64,000 nucleotides of DNA from Taxawa tesnikishii (nom. ined.) (GCA_030247885.1 JAPDRO010000004.1:1364001-1428000); one strand, 5' to 3'; shown: positions 1 to 12,286, counted from the stretch's first letter. Made by a program: numbers and translations. Notes: a model not told the origin generated them from the letters alone.

Positions 1-500
1 GGCGTCTGCCTCCCGCAGCATCGACTCAAGACCGCACGAGCTGAGCGGAAGCCGTCTGGAACACCCTTTTACGCCGGACACCCACCGTGCACTGGCAGTC
101 AGCACTTCACACACTGCACAGTGACTAGACGAGGATGGCGGCTGTAGGCCTGGCTGGCCCTCAGCGAGCCCTGCAGTGCCTCTGCATTCTTAGCAATATA
201 AGGTAGGCAGCCCAGGCGGGAATATAAAGTCCTCAGCAACCTTCCGCCCCTTGCTGATCTTGGTATGGGGCCCTGTCCATTGCACCTTTTGTGGGATCTT
301 ATAGGGCGACTGACCATTGAAGAGTGCTTTTGCGATACTGCTACAGGCCTTCCTCTGCTGATGCTTGGCGGTTTGCGTTCTCGTCATTCACTTTGCGTCC
401 GAATCGGCTATTTGGGACGAGCTTTGTGGGTTCCGGGTAGGATGATCTGTTCAGACGTTCTTTTTCCAGCGTTCTCTTCTTTGAAGGCGAAACAGGCAAC
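1..500. other. no gene recognised (500 bp)
   Basis: Short overlapping open frames on both strands; none resembles a family I know. The last bases run into the start of the GMC oxidoreductase remnant. Confidence 0.5.
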
Positions 501-504
501 AATA

Positions 505-1296
505 CAACATTTGACTACGTCGTGGTCGGAGGTGTGACCTTTTGGGGTCTATTACATGTTTGGTTTGAAGATGTTAACATACTACCCATAGGCGGAACCG
601 CTGGGTTGGCAGTTGAGCACCACAAACAGCTCGGGACGCCATTGCAAGCGGTTCTCCTGAGCAGGAGGAACAGATCGCAAAACGCCTGGCTGAGAAATCG
701 TCAACACGGCCAAACAAGTGATTGTCTTCGTGGGCACGTTACAGTGTCTCCTCAATTGCTGATGGTCCCGGGGAACCGGACCCTCCAGTACCCTTGGGCA
801 ATATGGTGTTCCAGTCATAGTTGATCGTCCCAGGGGTCGGACAGAACATGTGGGTGAGTTAATCCTCCGCTGGACGATGAATGGGAGAATTGCTCGCATC
901 CGAAAACAGCGCAAACGCTGACACTTGACGGGACAACGTCGCCGGGGGTGGGACAGCTTCATCCAGTGCAGTTGCTCCTGAGACCAAACGCGCCGACTAG
1001 GTAGGCCCGTCGTACCTCATCCAAAGCTCAATCAAAACAAGTGCATCGTTGTCGCACGATCCCGCATTCGCCGCCGAGCAGTTGTACGAGTATCTTGTCA
1101 ACAAAGTCGGAATCCTTGGGGTTGAGGGACTGAGAGTGGTTGACGACTAGCAGTTTTCGGGTTTTGTCCGCCGGGACAACCGCAGTCGACTGTTTGTAAG
1201 TGCAACGAGGAGGGTGCTTTGGTTGGAGATGAAGACGTGTTGACGTGCTGTTCAGATATGTTGGCGGAAAAGATCACGGATGCTATCCTAAGGGAG
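505..1296 (+). pseudogene. decayed GMC oxidoreductase (FAD-dependent) remnant
   Basis: Pieces of a glucose-methanol-choline oxidoreductase appear in the right order but in different frames. Around 508-531 the FAD-binding beta strand reads FDYVVVGG. A clean intron-like segment (532-591, GTGTGA...CCATAG) follows, and the frame resumes with GTAGLAV, completing the dinucleotide-binding GxGxxG region. At about 806-853 there is a VIVDRP / GVGQNM signature. At about 1052-1120 comes DPAFAAEQLYEYLVNK-VGILG, at 1126-1146 GLRVVD, and at 1258-1290 MLAEKITDAIL, the usual C-terminal helix. A normal family member is about 600 residues, but only about 800 nt remain, so large internal deletions are implied, chiefly between VGILG and GLRVVD. 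Frames change and stops intervene. A dead host gene is the best reading; the enzyme's original substrate cannot be told. Confidence 0.72.
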
Positions 1297-2137
1297 ACCA
1301 AGGGAGCGAATGGGAGATCCGTTTTGTGGAGGTGTCGACAGGGCAAGTTTTTTCCGCATTGAAGCAGTGCAGCAACTGAGTGTGATGTCAGGTCAGACAG
1401 GTCAGGTGTGGTGGAGTGAGTGTGTGGGTCTTCAGGAGTGGGAGAGCGACCTCGTGAGATGTGTGCACCACGGGGTCGCCTTCGGACTCTGTATTCGTTG
1501 AGAAAGCAAGGACGTGTTTGTGGTAGAATACCCGATCTCGTGTGTCACTCGAGAAGAAATAGCAGAGCTAGTGCCGTAGTAGATAAGGTGTAGGGATTCT
1601 TGTTACAGCACCCGTATGACTCCAACGGCTTTTCCCCCAGGTCTCAAGACCAGCATACGGCAAGCCCGTCTGTAGCATAGAGCCTATGATAACTCGTCCT
1701 CGGCCCGTGGAAACAACGTAGGGTTAGCTGGTGTTGCATGCGCGCCCACCTTACTGTTCAGGTGATCTCTGGTTGTGGTGTGACGGCGACCAGAGCTATT
1801 GGTGCGCCGAGATCCCCGGAGAAAGCTCGACGCTACTTGCATGTAAACATCCCGCTATCTTGACCTCTCGCGCAGAAATCGCCCGGCCGCGCTTGCCGTT
1901 TCGTGCCGCGGATAGAGCGGTTATTGGATACCAGGAAAGACACACTAGGTAGACATTGCCCGTAAGGGTTGGGCTCGGCGCGGGTTGGACGTGTATATAT
2001 ACAGACGAGTGAGCGACCTTCTCTCCCCTTTCTCTCCTTTCAGAATCACGAAAACAGTTACAGTTCGAGAGACCCAGACACACTTCATCTCAGAAACCCA
2101 CACTTTTTCTTCAAATCCAAACCAAAGCATCCTCACA
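1297..2137. other. intergenic; metallothionein upstream region
   Basis: No gene recognised between the GMC remnant and the metallothionein-like gene. The last 150 bp look like a promoter and leader: a TATA-like tract at 1994-2001, a pyrimidine-rich stretch at about 2021-2041, then an A/C-rich leader up to the ATG. Confidence 0.5.
1994..2001 (+). promoter_or_regulatory. TATA-like box of the metallothionein-like gene
   Basis: The octamer TATATATA lies 137-144 bp upstream of the start codon at 2138. It is followed by a CT-rich stretch typical of fungal transcription starts. Position and composition are the only support. Confidence 0.45.
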
Positions 2138-2280
2138 ATGGGCGGCTGCTCGTGCTCCAACTGCTGCGGTTCCAACTGCTCTTCGGGCGCTGGATGCAAG
2201 TGCAGCTCTTGCGGCGTAAGCTCCTGACCAGATCCAGATATCGAAACTGTTCCTTTTAACATCCTTTTTCTCAGCATTAA
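2138..2280 (+). CDS. metallothionein-like Cys-rich peptide (27 aa, one intron)
   Basis: The start is ATG 2138. Reading straight through gives a 29-residue peptide ending at 2227. A good intron at 2216-2274 (GTAAGC...TTCTCAG, 59 nt) instead gives a 27-residue product ending CSSCGH. Eight of the residues are cysteine, at positions 4, 6, 9, 10, 14, 20, 22 and 25. They form the C-x-C and C-x-x-C spacing of small fungal copper metallothioneins, which are similarly about 26 residues, begin MGDCGCSG and often carry one intron. Gly and Ser fill the gaps and there are no aromatic residues. The expected role is cytosolic binding of Cu(I), Zn or Cd through thiolates; this is family knowledge, not shown here. 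A TATA-like box and CT-rich leader lie just upstream. Such a gene is easily missed by automatic annotation. Confidence 0.72.
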
Positions 2281-3604
2281 ATGACACGACATACCCACCC
2301 ACATCTTCTTGGGAATCGGCTTGTATTGGGAAACATTCGGAACGGGAGAACGATATCACGCTCGGATCCGACGGGATTGGAAGGGGGAGAGGAGGAATTG
2401 ATCAGGGAATGCACATATAGATGGCAGCGGTGCCGTGAGCTTGGATCCCTAACCTCATACGGTCATTTGAATCAAACACGTTTGTTGAGATGTGCCTCCG
2501 TGCGTTCAGCGATCGCAGTTGTGAACCAAACCTTGTACCACCTACGTACATTCCACGTCAGGAGTTCGGATTAGTAGGTCGTTGATTTGGGTAGTCATGT
2601 CCCCCTTTGAACACCAGCTCGTGGCTAGTTGGATCAACGGGGCGAGAGGCCGTAGAACTGATGTATCTGGGTTCCGGGCGGGGAGGTCGTACCGCTCCGG
2701 TCACCAGCCTGTTGTTGGACAAGTGAATGCAGACTACCATGAACGGAAGATCGAAGGAACGAGAGAAGGAAAGTGTACTTTGGAGAACCGCACTGAACAA
2801 GGCGGTTATGATTAGCCTAGGCTGTGATGTTCCTACCGTGGCTGTAGCTACGCTCATACGGCGAAGTCTGGCATGGAACCGGTACTTGTCAACGGCTAGT
2901 TAATGACTTTCATGTCAGCCATGCAGATCCATGAATTCAGGCCGATGGCTCATTGCTCTTGCGTCGGTAACATCCCCTTTGAACAGCAGCCTTGAGCTAA
3001 TCGCGATATCATTCTTCGGATCGCCTGCGTTCTCCCAGTCGTGGAAGATGGATTGGAAGTATTGCCAGAAAAGAGAAGTCGCGTATGTAACTCACGAGAC
3101 CACGCGGAACAAAGCGGCCGAGAGCTCGTTATGTTCAGGTATCTCTGCCATGAATGTGATTGCCCTCATTTCGCTCTATTCCTTCATCTACACCCAGTGC
3201 CATGAACAACAAGTCGGTCCGCCGGTGATTAACTGCTAGGCAGGCGAGACTGTCTTTGTGTAGCTTTCACTCTTCTTTTCGTTTCATGCTCGCTACACAT
3301 GTACGTCAAAAGCACGTTTCATCGAGCTCATGATCAAGCAAGCCCTCCCATCCGCTTTTTCCTGAACATGTATCCGGGGCGCCCAAAACGCCTAGCTATG
3401 ATGCCACGACTGCCCGTCCATCCGTCAATCCATGCAATTCACGCAGCGCTATGCCTCACGCTCGTCCTACGAAGGAAATCCTCCTTCCCCTCCACTTCCA
3501 GTGCCGACGAGCCCCTTGTTGGCTTGTCAATCAGCCATCACCAGTACTCCAGTGTCAGGGAGGTGTCGTCTTCCCTGCTGTCGGCGAAATCACAGGTGCT
3601 TGTC
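2281..3604. other. intergenic, no gene recognised (1.3 kb)
   Basis: Several open frames of about 75-100 codons on both strands, without recognisable domains or splice-supported extensions. The part adjoining 3605 must contain the 3' UTR of the eIF3e gene. Confidence 0.45.
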
Positions 3605-5048
3605 CTACTTCGCAACTGCAGCGCTGAGGACCTGAGTGCGGAAGAAGTTGCCCTTTGTGCGCTCGATGACCTGCTGGTACACAGACTGGGGAGGGTGGTT
3701 CATAATAACGGTGCCCTCCTTGTAGTCAATCTTGGCATCAACACGTGTGTCACGGATCAGGTTGACAATCCACTTCTCGCCCTCATCTTGCGAGAGACCG
3801 AGGCGGGTTGAGAGGTCCCTGTTGTCTCAGCGTTAGCCTGTCTTGTATGGTGCACGCCGGATCCGTTCGTTGCTTTTGGTAGTACTTACTTGATGTCAAT
3901 CCGAGAGTGAATCTTGCAGTAGCTCTCGGAGATCAAGTGCCTAGCAGCATCCTTGAAGCTCTCGCTCGTAGCAACCAGGAAGAAGTCGCTGCGCAGAATC
4001 TCGTCCGCCTCGACGAGCTTCTTCTGCGCCTCCTCGAAGTCAAAGTCGACGTACAGGGCCCTGACAAAGTCCGTCACCGGGTCGCTATACTCATAGCCTT
4101 CCTGCCGTACGATGCGAACCAGATCCTTGAGCTGCTTCTGGTACTGGCCCTGCGAGTTCTTACCAAGCGGGCGGTTGCGGTTGGTGATGACGGCGGCGGC
4201 CAAGTAGCGTAGAATCCACGGACACGCAACCTGAATGGTGTTGATGTAGGTTTGAGAGAAGAACAGCTCGGTCAGGGCCTCGCGGGCCGGGTCGAAGTTG
4301 AAGAAGGGGAAGAGCGACCAGTGGATCAACCAGGTGCGGTGCTCGAGCTGGGCGAGCGGGTTGTTGAAGAGACGGGTGTCGATGTTCTCGCGCACCTTTG
4401 CACCTCCTCCAGCGCCGACTCCCAGTTGGTAGTCAGAATATCGGACGCGAGCTTACCCCAGGTGGCAGCGGAGACCTTGTCGTTGTCGGTGCTCAGGATG
4501 CGGAACTGGTACAGCAGCTCGGCGGCGCTGTTGTAGTCGCCGCAGCTGTACTGGAACTGGCCGAAATCGTACAGCGCGTTCACCATGTCGATGGTGACGT
4601 TGTGGTTCTCCTTCAGATAGTTCAAATTTGCATTCTTGTCGCTGCGCAGGTTGTTGATGACCTCCGGGTCGGCGAGCAGGTCCTGGATCTGGCCACACTC
4701 CTCCTGGAGCTGATCCCGCTTCTTCAACACCTCCTCCCGCTTCCTGACATATTCCTGCGGCCGCTCGTCCGACCCGTTGATCTTTGCATACAGGTCTCCC
4801 ACGAAATCGGTCATGTTGGTCTGCTTCAGCAGCTCGAACTTGAGCTGGGTGAGCTCCGGCGCCGGCTCCTCATCCTCTGGCCCTTGCTCTTCGAGGAACT
4901 GAATAAGTGGGAACACCAGGTGTCGGTCGAGGTGCGGGATGAGGTTGCGCAGGATGCTGTGCTCCTTCGCGACGTCCTGAGGCGCCTGGGCCAGGTTGGT
5001 AGCGCCGTCCAGCATTTCACCGGAAGTCGTAGGCTGTGCGTCCGACAT
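3605..5048 (-). CDS. int6: eIF3 subunit e (eIF3e/INT6)
   Basis: Encodes the e subunit of translation initiation factor 3, which helps recruit mRNA and the 40S subunit in the cytosol. The start at 5048 gives [10 protein letters not shown] and then the family's [21 protein letters not shown]-terminal block. The middle contains the helical repeats and the C-terminal half the PCI domain ([17 protein letters not shown], then IHSRIDIK). A 71-nt intron (3819-3889) joins the last exon, which carries [20 protein letters not shown] and ends at TAG 3605-3607. The expected product is about 457 aa, normal for fungi. The frame breaks once near 4397-4399, where the coding strand has three A where four would give [14 protein letters not shown]. 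This is probably a missing base in the sequence and not a true lesion. The gene is divergent from the mL49 gene. Confidence 0.93.
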
Positions 5049-5440
5049 ATTTGTCTGTCTGAAATTGTATCGAGTGTGCTGGTTGATTGACTGCTGCTCT
5101 GCCCGCTCTTCTGTTGTTCTCGCCTCGACGTTTTCGCGCTTTCCGTGGCTGCGCGGGACACTGCAACTTTTATACCCCGATGTTTAACCGGGATGGACTT
5201 CGGAGACGGGAGTGAAGTTCGACTGAACGGCATAGCAAATTCGGAGACACTGGCAGCTGCTGCGTTTAGGCACGACCAAGAGTGTTGCATTGACCTTCTG
5301 ACACGAAAGGCAGCCTTGATTTGTCGAGGCGCAGAGTCCAGCCCGGTCAATACACCCTCTCCAGCAGCACGTCTCTATCAACCCCCGATCTACTACAACT
5401 TTCCGGCCAAGGACGCCATCAGCCTTTTCAATCTCTCACC
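5049..5440. promoter_or_regulatory. divergent promoter region, eIF3e / mL49
   Basis: A 392-bp spacer lies between the start codons of two divergent housekeeping genes, one for cytosolic translation and one for the mitoribosome. It should hold both promoters and 5' UTRs. No individual site can be assigned with confidence. Confidence 0.5.
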
Positions 5441-6066
5441 ATGTCCCTCTTCCCACCCATCATGCCCTTCCTCCGGCCTCTGGGTCCACCAAAGCCAGCC
5501 GCTCTCAGACAATTACTGCGCTTCTCCCAATCCGCGAAGCCAAGAGAAGGTAGACATCAACCACCCACGACCACTCTTCTCAGACCTGGACTAACGCGTC
5601 CACAGCCGTCGACCCCAACCTGATCGCCTCCCAAACCGCCTCCCCTTCCTATCCACCACCCTCCCTCAGATCCCTCCCCCGACCAAAGGAATCCCGCGCC
5701 TCCCACCGCACCTCTCAACCCACCAAACTCCGCAACTACCCCGATCGCGTCCGCAAGCCCTCCGCGACTCCCGCACCCGCCGAGCCGTTGCCCGAATCGC
5801 AATGTGCGCCGCACCTGCCGTACTTCGTAACCCGCACACCCTCGAACGAGCTGCCTATATATCACCTGCGGAAGCGCGGCGGGAACTTGAGGCAAACAAG
5901 GGTGAAGAAGATCAGTGGGAGCATTGATGCGCTGAGGGCGGAGCTGGAGGGTGTGTTGGGAGTACCCACCAAGGAGTGCGTGATCAACAGGGTCACGAAT
6001 CATGTCGTTATCAAGGGATGGCACAAGGGGACTATTGAGGAGTTTTTGATGAGGAGGAAGTTTTAG
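5441..6066 (+). CDS. img2: mitochondrial large-subunit ribosomal protein mL49 (Img2 family)
   Basis: The start is ATG 5441. Exon 1 (5441-5549) encodes a basic, hydrophobic presequence-like start (MSLFPPIMPFLRPLG). A 56-nt intron (5550-5605) has donor GTAGAC, a CTAAC branch motif at 5591-5595 and acceptor CACAG. Exon 2 runs to TAG 6064-6066, giving 189 aa. The C-terminal half has the Img2/mL49 hallmarks: LPYFVTRTPSNELPIYHLRKRGGNLRQT, residues calling for a small single-domain fold, and the closing HVVIKGWHKGTIEEFL. The protein is a structural component of the mitochondrial 54S subunit. The middle is rich in Pro, Ser and Arg, as in other fungal homologues. The frame is intact. Confidence 0.92.
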
Positions 6067-8435
6067 GGCTACGGTAGCTGGAAAGGGAGGCGGTCAAGGG
6101 AAGGGTGTTGAATCGAAAGAGATGAAGGCGTGGAAGATGTGACTGTAGGAGAGCAGTATAAAGGTCGTTTTCCACTTGGCGTACGGACTGCGTGTAAAAC
6201 AGCGGGACTTCGAGCGGCGGTGTTGTCGGAACCTGTCCGCGAGCTCTGACTCTTCATCTGGACAGTGGCGGACGCGGTCGGAGGACGAGAGGGTGAGGGG
6301 CATCTCGCCAGTGACGAGCTTTCCAAGACAATTGTATCACATGTATTAGTATGAAGACCTCCAAAGTCGGGCATTTTGGTATTCACACTCATGTTGTGAA
6401 GCACGCATGTCAAATGACAGACTGCGGTCTTGCCACCATCTTCAGGAAGACGGAAGGGAATTGCAGTACGGGTGAAATCTTCTTAGGGTAGATGAAAGAC
6501 CCCCTTGAAGATTAGCCGCGAAGCTAGTGCATGCAAAGGGACAATGGTTGTTGTTGCTCATGATGGACATAACCTGAGCTAATGACAACTTGTTCCTAAC
6601 CATTTCAAGCCGATGTTAGTGAAGGGATGGAAAGGCTGGCTTCGGTCTGAAGAGGTCATGTATCTACTCCACTAGACTGCGCTAATGAAGGCGGTGATTG
6701 GAGCATTCGAACGATCTCCCCTCTGGCAACAGAAGGAATCCTGAGAGAAAGGAAGACAGTCGAGAGTGGAACAGACGTAGAGATGAAGGACAGAAAGGGA
6801 GGCAGGGAGCACCACAACAGCAGCAGCAGCGGTATCATAGTGCTTCTGCAGCTCAAGCTCGACCTGCGCTCTTGCCGTCTCATCTTTTCCACAAGAAGGC
6901 CTGCAAAGTCTCCTGCCATTATTGAATGTATTGGGTCGTAATATAGAGTGATTGGTGGTATAACAAGAGAGACGTATGCCGACTTACTACTCTATCTCTA
7001 TTCACTATCACAAGGCAAGGTTAACATTGGATTTATGCGCCAAGACACTAGAACGTGGTTTACCGCTGCTGTATAGCCACCAAACGAGAGCTAGAAACGA
7101 GTGATGGATCCTTTGCTGACCTCGTCGCTTTCAGTTAGCCGACTACTGGGGTTGCTTTCCACTTAGCTGTGACGTCTGAGTAGCAACAGCTCAGTGCTGG
7201 GTGAGTGGTTGCAGCTCGTCTTCGCATTTCGCAAGGAAACCAGGAAAAGGAACTGACATGGCAGGCAACGCTAAAGCAGCGCGATATTCGACGCAGCTGA
7301 ATGCTCTTGCCAGGGTCGCAAACCGACACTCTGGCCTCATCGTTCGCTTCAGGGTACGATAACAGTGGCAACACCTGTCCCGCGAGCTCACAGACGAATC
7401 GCCAAGTAATGCGCTCAACCTGGGGTGGAGCAATATTTGACACCTTTATACTCTGGGTAGAAGGCGATATCCGACCACAAGTACCTTTGTAGAGTGTCCG
7501 AAGCGAGATCAGCAGCCGGAATTCTTGTCCACTTCCTGCTGAATATCATTCTTACCCATAACCAAAGCAAGATTGCCGAATAGCGGGATGGGAAACACTG
7601 GGTTTCAGCCTCACCGATGCGACGATGGCAGGGCTGTACAGGATCGCGAACATATCACCGAGTATCTCACCGTGGTCGTGTCTGAAACCTTAGTTCTCCC
7701 AATGAAGACGAACTTACCGGGATGTCCTGCGGTGTGGGCAGGCATGAGCTTCCTGCGTTTCCGAATGCTGGCACACCCTCGCGGAGACGTTGGATTCAGG
7801 GGCTTGTCCCGACCCCGCGAACCCCTCTTTGTCACATGAAGGGTACAGCAGGGGCAGGGAAGAACTTGACCAGGATGCAGATTTTGTTGAGCAGGAGGCC
7901 ACGAATTATATATGTATAAGGCTCAGCCCACGGATCGGAGTTGGGGAGTGCTGGTGGGGAAAGAGGCATTTTCTCGTGCAGCGCGTTTAACTGCAATAAA
8001 GGAACGGACGTGCCGCCGTTGTTGCAGGCGATTCGTCCTCTATCATCCCGTTGGTTGCAGGTTGTACGTGGCCCCCTTATGTGGTTGACAGTTCGTTAGG
8101 GATCTGGCCCTTGACTGCGGGCTGTAGTTGCATAGCACTATGGGCCCGCTACGTGCCGCAGGTGGTCGAAATGTTCCGAGTCCGGGAGCCGCGCGAAGGA
8201 GTTGAGACCGATACATGGGTGTGGCGAGTAGTTACATGGGTGTCGTGCAGAGATCAGCGGGCACCTATTGCAGAAGGCCGTAACGTATGTAGTGCAGGGC
8301 GCGAGATTCGAGAAGTGTAGGAGCAGTTCGCGATAACGCGTCTCGGATCCGAAGAGGGGTTTTCGTGCATGCCCACACGCGTGAAGCCAGACAGTGGGTT
8401 GGTCGGACCTGTGTGGGGTGTTTGAGCAGCTGCAT

Positions 8436-8460
8436 TGCATGGCATGGCATGGCATGGCAC
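8436..8460 (+). repeat. (GGCAT)n short tandem repeat
   Basis: About four to five consecutive GGCAT units inside the gene-poor stretch. Simple microsatellite; no function evident. Confidence 0.8.
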
Positions 8461-9759
8461 GTTGCAGCGGAGAGGCTTCGCTTGCTTCCTCTCGGTTGGC
8501 GGACGCAGCTCCTTGTATGCAGCCAGTCGGCCAGCCGGCCAGTCGGAGGGGACGCGGGAGAAAAGGGAACTTTGACGAAGCTTGTCACGCAACGAGACTG
8601 CACGCAACTGTGCGATCGCGTCAGCCCAGCAGCACCTGGCCTGCCCTAGGCTAACCGAATCGGAGCCATGCTCGCGATGTCCGTGAAGCGTGAACGCAGG
8701 TGCTCTACCGAGCGATCGGAGCTTTTCGCAGGGTCGCCGCTGCTGGAGAACTGCCGGTGGGGATTGGTACAATCTGCTGTGGGTCTGGAAAACGCCAGCA
8801 CGAGATGCGATGTGGGCTTCTCGAACTGTCTAGCTTGCATCGTCAGCGGTACGTCACGGAAGCCGATTTCAACGATGCGGAGAGTTTCTGGTCCACTGGC
8901 GCCAGAACCGTTGTTCGGTCAAGTTGGCCGCCTTTGACAGACGGTGGAGTGGGCCGTCAGTGGGCGATGCCATGGGCGAAAGGGAACTTGGAATGTCCAA
9001 CGCCAGCAGAACTAAACCCGTGAGCGGACAACGGTGGTGCCCGCAGGATAGCTGACCGTCACTAACAGACTAGCTGCAAGCAAGCACGGCATCGCTTAGA
9101 CAGCGACTTCAAGCTCTCTGAATGTCTGGTGTTTGACGAGCAGGAGGAATTGCTCCTGGTCAAGTCCGAAAGCTGCACCCCTACCGTGCTTATGGGAGGG
9201 GCAAGCTCAGCTTCATGGTCACGACAGGTTCGAGGCTTGTGCGTTCCGCAAGTTGCTTACTTTTGCACAGGAACGAGAAACGAGATCGGAACTACAGCCA
9301 GGACGCAGGGCTTCCTGCTAGATTTCGGTAAGATCAACTGTTTGGCTCCGCGTGAGCAGATGCTAGCTTCATTGATCCCGAGAAACGACTTCTACTTTCC
9401 CCGTCTGCTGGCATACAAAGGTCGTGGAATGCGGCTCAGACTTCCTGCCCTATCCGCTGCCTCCGTGTCTGCAAGCTCGAGCGAGCCGCTGACGACGCTC
9501 AGTCAGGCCATGGGAGAAATTCTGACGATCGTCAGCATTAGGATTCGCATGGACTCAAACAGCGTTTATCGTTCTCCGATGCTGCAGATTGAAATGTCCG
9601 AAGGTGCAGCAGATAGGCAGGAAGAGGGCCAATAGAAGCTCGAGAGCGTGGCGAAGGAGGGGTGAGATGGAGGATGGCGCGTCGATCCTGAGATTGGCGA
9701 GGGCGGCCGCGTTGGACCTACTGCAACTTCCCACAGCGCATACGCAGCGCGGCAAGACC

Positions 9760-9787
9760 TGCTTCTTCTTCTTCTTCTTCTCCTTCT
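9760..9787 (+). repeat. (CTT)n microsatellite
   Basis: Runs of CTT/TTC triplets, about eight units, in the gene-poor stretch. On the opposite strand this gives poly-Lys frames that are not evidence of coding. Confidence 0.75.
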
Positions 9788-12286
9788 TCACACGGCTCGC
9801 AGAGCGGTGGTCGATCCTACCGCGTCTTGTTTGTGACAGGGATATACTGATGTTGAACCGGCGTCGAGACAGTGCTGCCAGCTCATGCATGGACGCACAT
9901 CCTACACGCTCTGCAAAGACAATACACGATTCGTTCTCATGGAGCGAGGTACGTCTCCCAAAGTGACATGCATCCCGTTAGTTATCTATACCGAATCAAC
10001 AGCGGTGCAAAGTCTACTATACGCGAGTGCGTTTCTACTTGAAACGTTAGAGAGAGGTGCAAGCGCAACCTGACTGTCGTCTGTGAGCCGAGACTATGCA
10101 GTATCAATCTGACTCCAGGACGGGCCGCTCGACAGCATTCCCACGCATATCTTTGCAACCGAGAAAACACGACACAGGACGACCTATCGCTCGCCTCTAT
10201 GACCCTTTACAAACAAAGGAAGGGGAGGCGACACAAGCGGAGATTTGGAAATCAGACCACTCACAGCCTGACTCCGCATGCGAGAGAAGCACGGGAGGTG
10301 CTACTGACCCAGGCCTACTCTCAGGGAGCCCATCTCGTAGATGGCGTCTCGTGTAACGAAGAACCACACGGCTGGTTGGTACCAGGTAACGGCAATCTTG
10401 CATCACTTCGTGAGCCTCATGCAGCGCTAGGAGAGTAGGACTAGATCTGCGGAGGAGGCGAAGTCTGCGGTTTTGCAAATGAGATATGCGAGCAACTAAC
10501 GGCAAGCTAGAGGCAACTCAATCGAGATTTGGCGGGAGATAAGCCGCTCTAGTACGCTTTTGCTTAGCTGCATCTACCGGCGCTCGGTCCGGAAGAGATC
10601 GAGCAACGCGCAAATGCCGAGGCAGGTGGGACGGTCGAAGAGTTTCTGTTGGCGTTGAGAGGAGCCACCCCTGTGCGACTGGTCATTTACACCGCAGCAA
10701 GCGGCAATCCTCTTGCGCAGAAAAGAAGGGATGAGCGTCTTACGTCTAATGGGACCATGGTGATATACGACCTCCGCGGTGCGATTGATGCCAGTATGCC
10801 AGCAGTTCGGTTGGTTGAGCAGATCAAACAAAACGTTCTTGCGGACCTGACCGCGGGCATCGTAAAACGCGTTTCCCATACCGCAACCGTTGCACCAGTC
10901 GATGCGCCGACCTGGTCAACCGCTCCAAAACATGACGAAGCGCCTGCGGGATGACAAGCCACCCCTAACTTCTTCGTTGACAAGATTCCGTCGGCGATGT
11001 TGCGTTGTGTTAAGACGTCTATTCCTGTGGGGTCCAGACAGACGGTAGGAAAGACGCACCTGTACTACACGCAACAAACCACTGGAGTCACGTCCGGGGC
11101 CTATTGCTTTTGCAACCAGATTAGCTTCCCTGGACGAACGACGGATCTAGGAACGGTGATCTGGTTTCCCATGTCACTGGGAAATAGTTGGCGTGGGTTT
11201 CGCGCGATGGTGTGGATCGGCCTCTGTCGTCACAGGCAAGGCTAGCTGCTCATTTGCTCCAACGTGCTGCGGCCATACCGCTTCAGGCAGGCGATCGGGA
11301 GCGTGGCTCGTGCGAAGTGCTCCGGAGAGATTAACGAGATCTTGTGCCTCCCAGCAGGCGCGCATTCTCCCTAGCGTGCAGACGGGGGCGCACAAATCGA
11401 AGACAAGTGTGACAGCACCCCTCGCGGCTAAAGCATGGACGGGCCTGCAGACAAGCAACTCTACGCCGGTGCCCGTGCCAGCTGCGCCAGGAGAAAGATC
11501 GCGTACGCATTGGGCGGGTGGAGTCGGCCTGCTAGCCTGCCTTGAACCTTGTCAGAGCAAATCGTGGGAAATCTCCTTGGTCTGGCGGTATTGCAGGGCC
11601 CCGCTTGTATTTGTCGTGCTAGCGCGGCAGTCAAGACAAACTGTCGATTTTGGGCGCTTTTGCCCATGACACCAGGCGCTGCAAATCATTGCTGCCCTTC
11701 CCTTAGCACCGATGCGTGTCGCTCGCCCATATTCCCTTGCCCATGCTGCCTGCCCTTTATCTCCCCCAGCCTCCCCTCGAGCTGACCTTGGATCTGTTTT
11801 GTTACTGCTCCAAACCAAACCAAACTAAACACTCACAGTTTCATCCGACTCTAATATTTGTTATTAGACAAATCAGAAGCACACCTCAGCCCTTCCTCTT
11901 GGTTGCTTGCCACTTCACCCACGCCAACACACAGCGCTCTTCCCGTCGGGAGCCTTCCCCGCGTCGCTTGCAGCGCAGCGCCACCTCTGCTGTGTCAGCT
12001 TAAATACTCGTCGTTTATCCCCGTGTCGAGGCTCTTGGAACCCGTCGGTTTCCATCTGGATTGGATCAATTCTCCGATCGCACGCCTGGAATCCTACACT
12101 CCCTGATAAAGGATCGACCCAAGTCTTACAACAGGCTCCCCTCTAATACAACCAGACCAAGGTCTATTCAAACCTCGCCTGCCCATATCTTACCGCTGGC
12201 CTCGAGGACCGTTTCCAGGCCGGTCTGATCACTCGTTGTGCCTAACCAAATCTGTGCTTCACTAAGTACCACTCCACTAAATCACG

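Larger units (their letters stand above)
6067..12286. other. 6.2-kb stretch without a recognisable gene
   Basis: This stretch has ordinary base composition and is not AT-rich. Many open frames of 60-170 codons overlap on both strands, but none has a domain, signal peptide or splice-supported extension that I recognise. The longest include 9129-9635 (+, 168 codons), 11193-11669 (+, 158) and 8254-8772 (-, 172). A frame at about 10570-10954 (+) lacks an obvious start. The final 500-600 bp, with CT-rich tracts, are probably the promoter and leader of the gene at 12287. Old decayed genes or non-coding RNA genes could be hidden here. Confidence 0.45.

Noticed and set aside
4398-5090. 230-codon plus-strand frame opposite eIF3e
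   Set aside because: Leu/Val-rich mirror of a coding region on the other strand; the eIF3e reading is conserved and explains the locus.
9129-9635. 168-codon plus-strand frame in the gene desert
   Set aside because: No recognisable domain, and no splice or start context to support it; kept only as part of the desert description.
11193-11669. 158-codon plus-strand frame
   Set aside because: Composition typical of random frame in GC-rich DNA; opposite-strand frames equally long.
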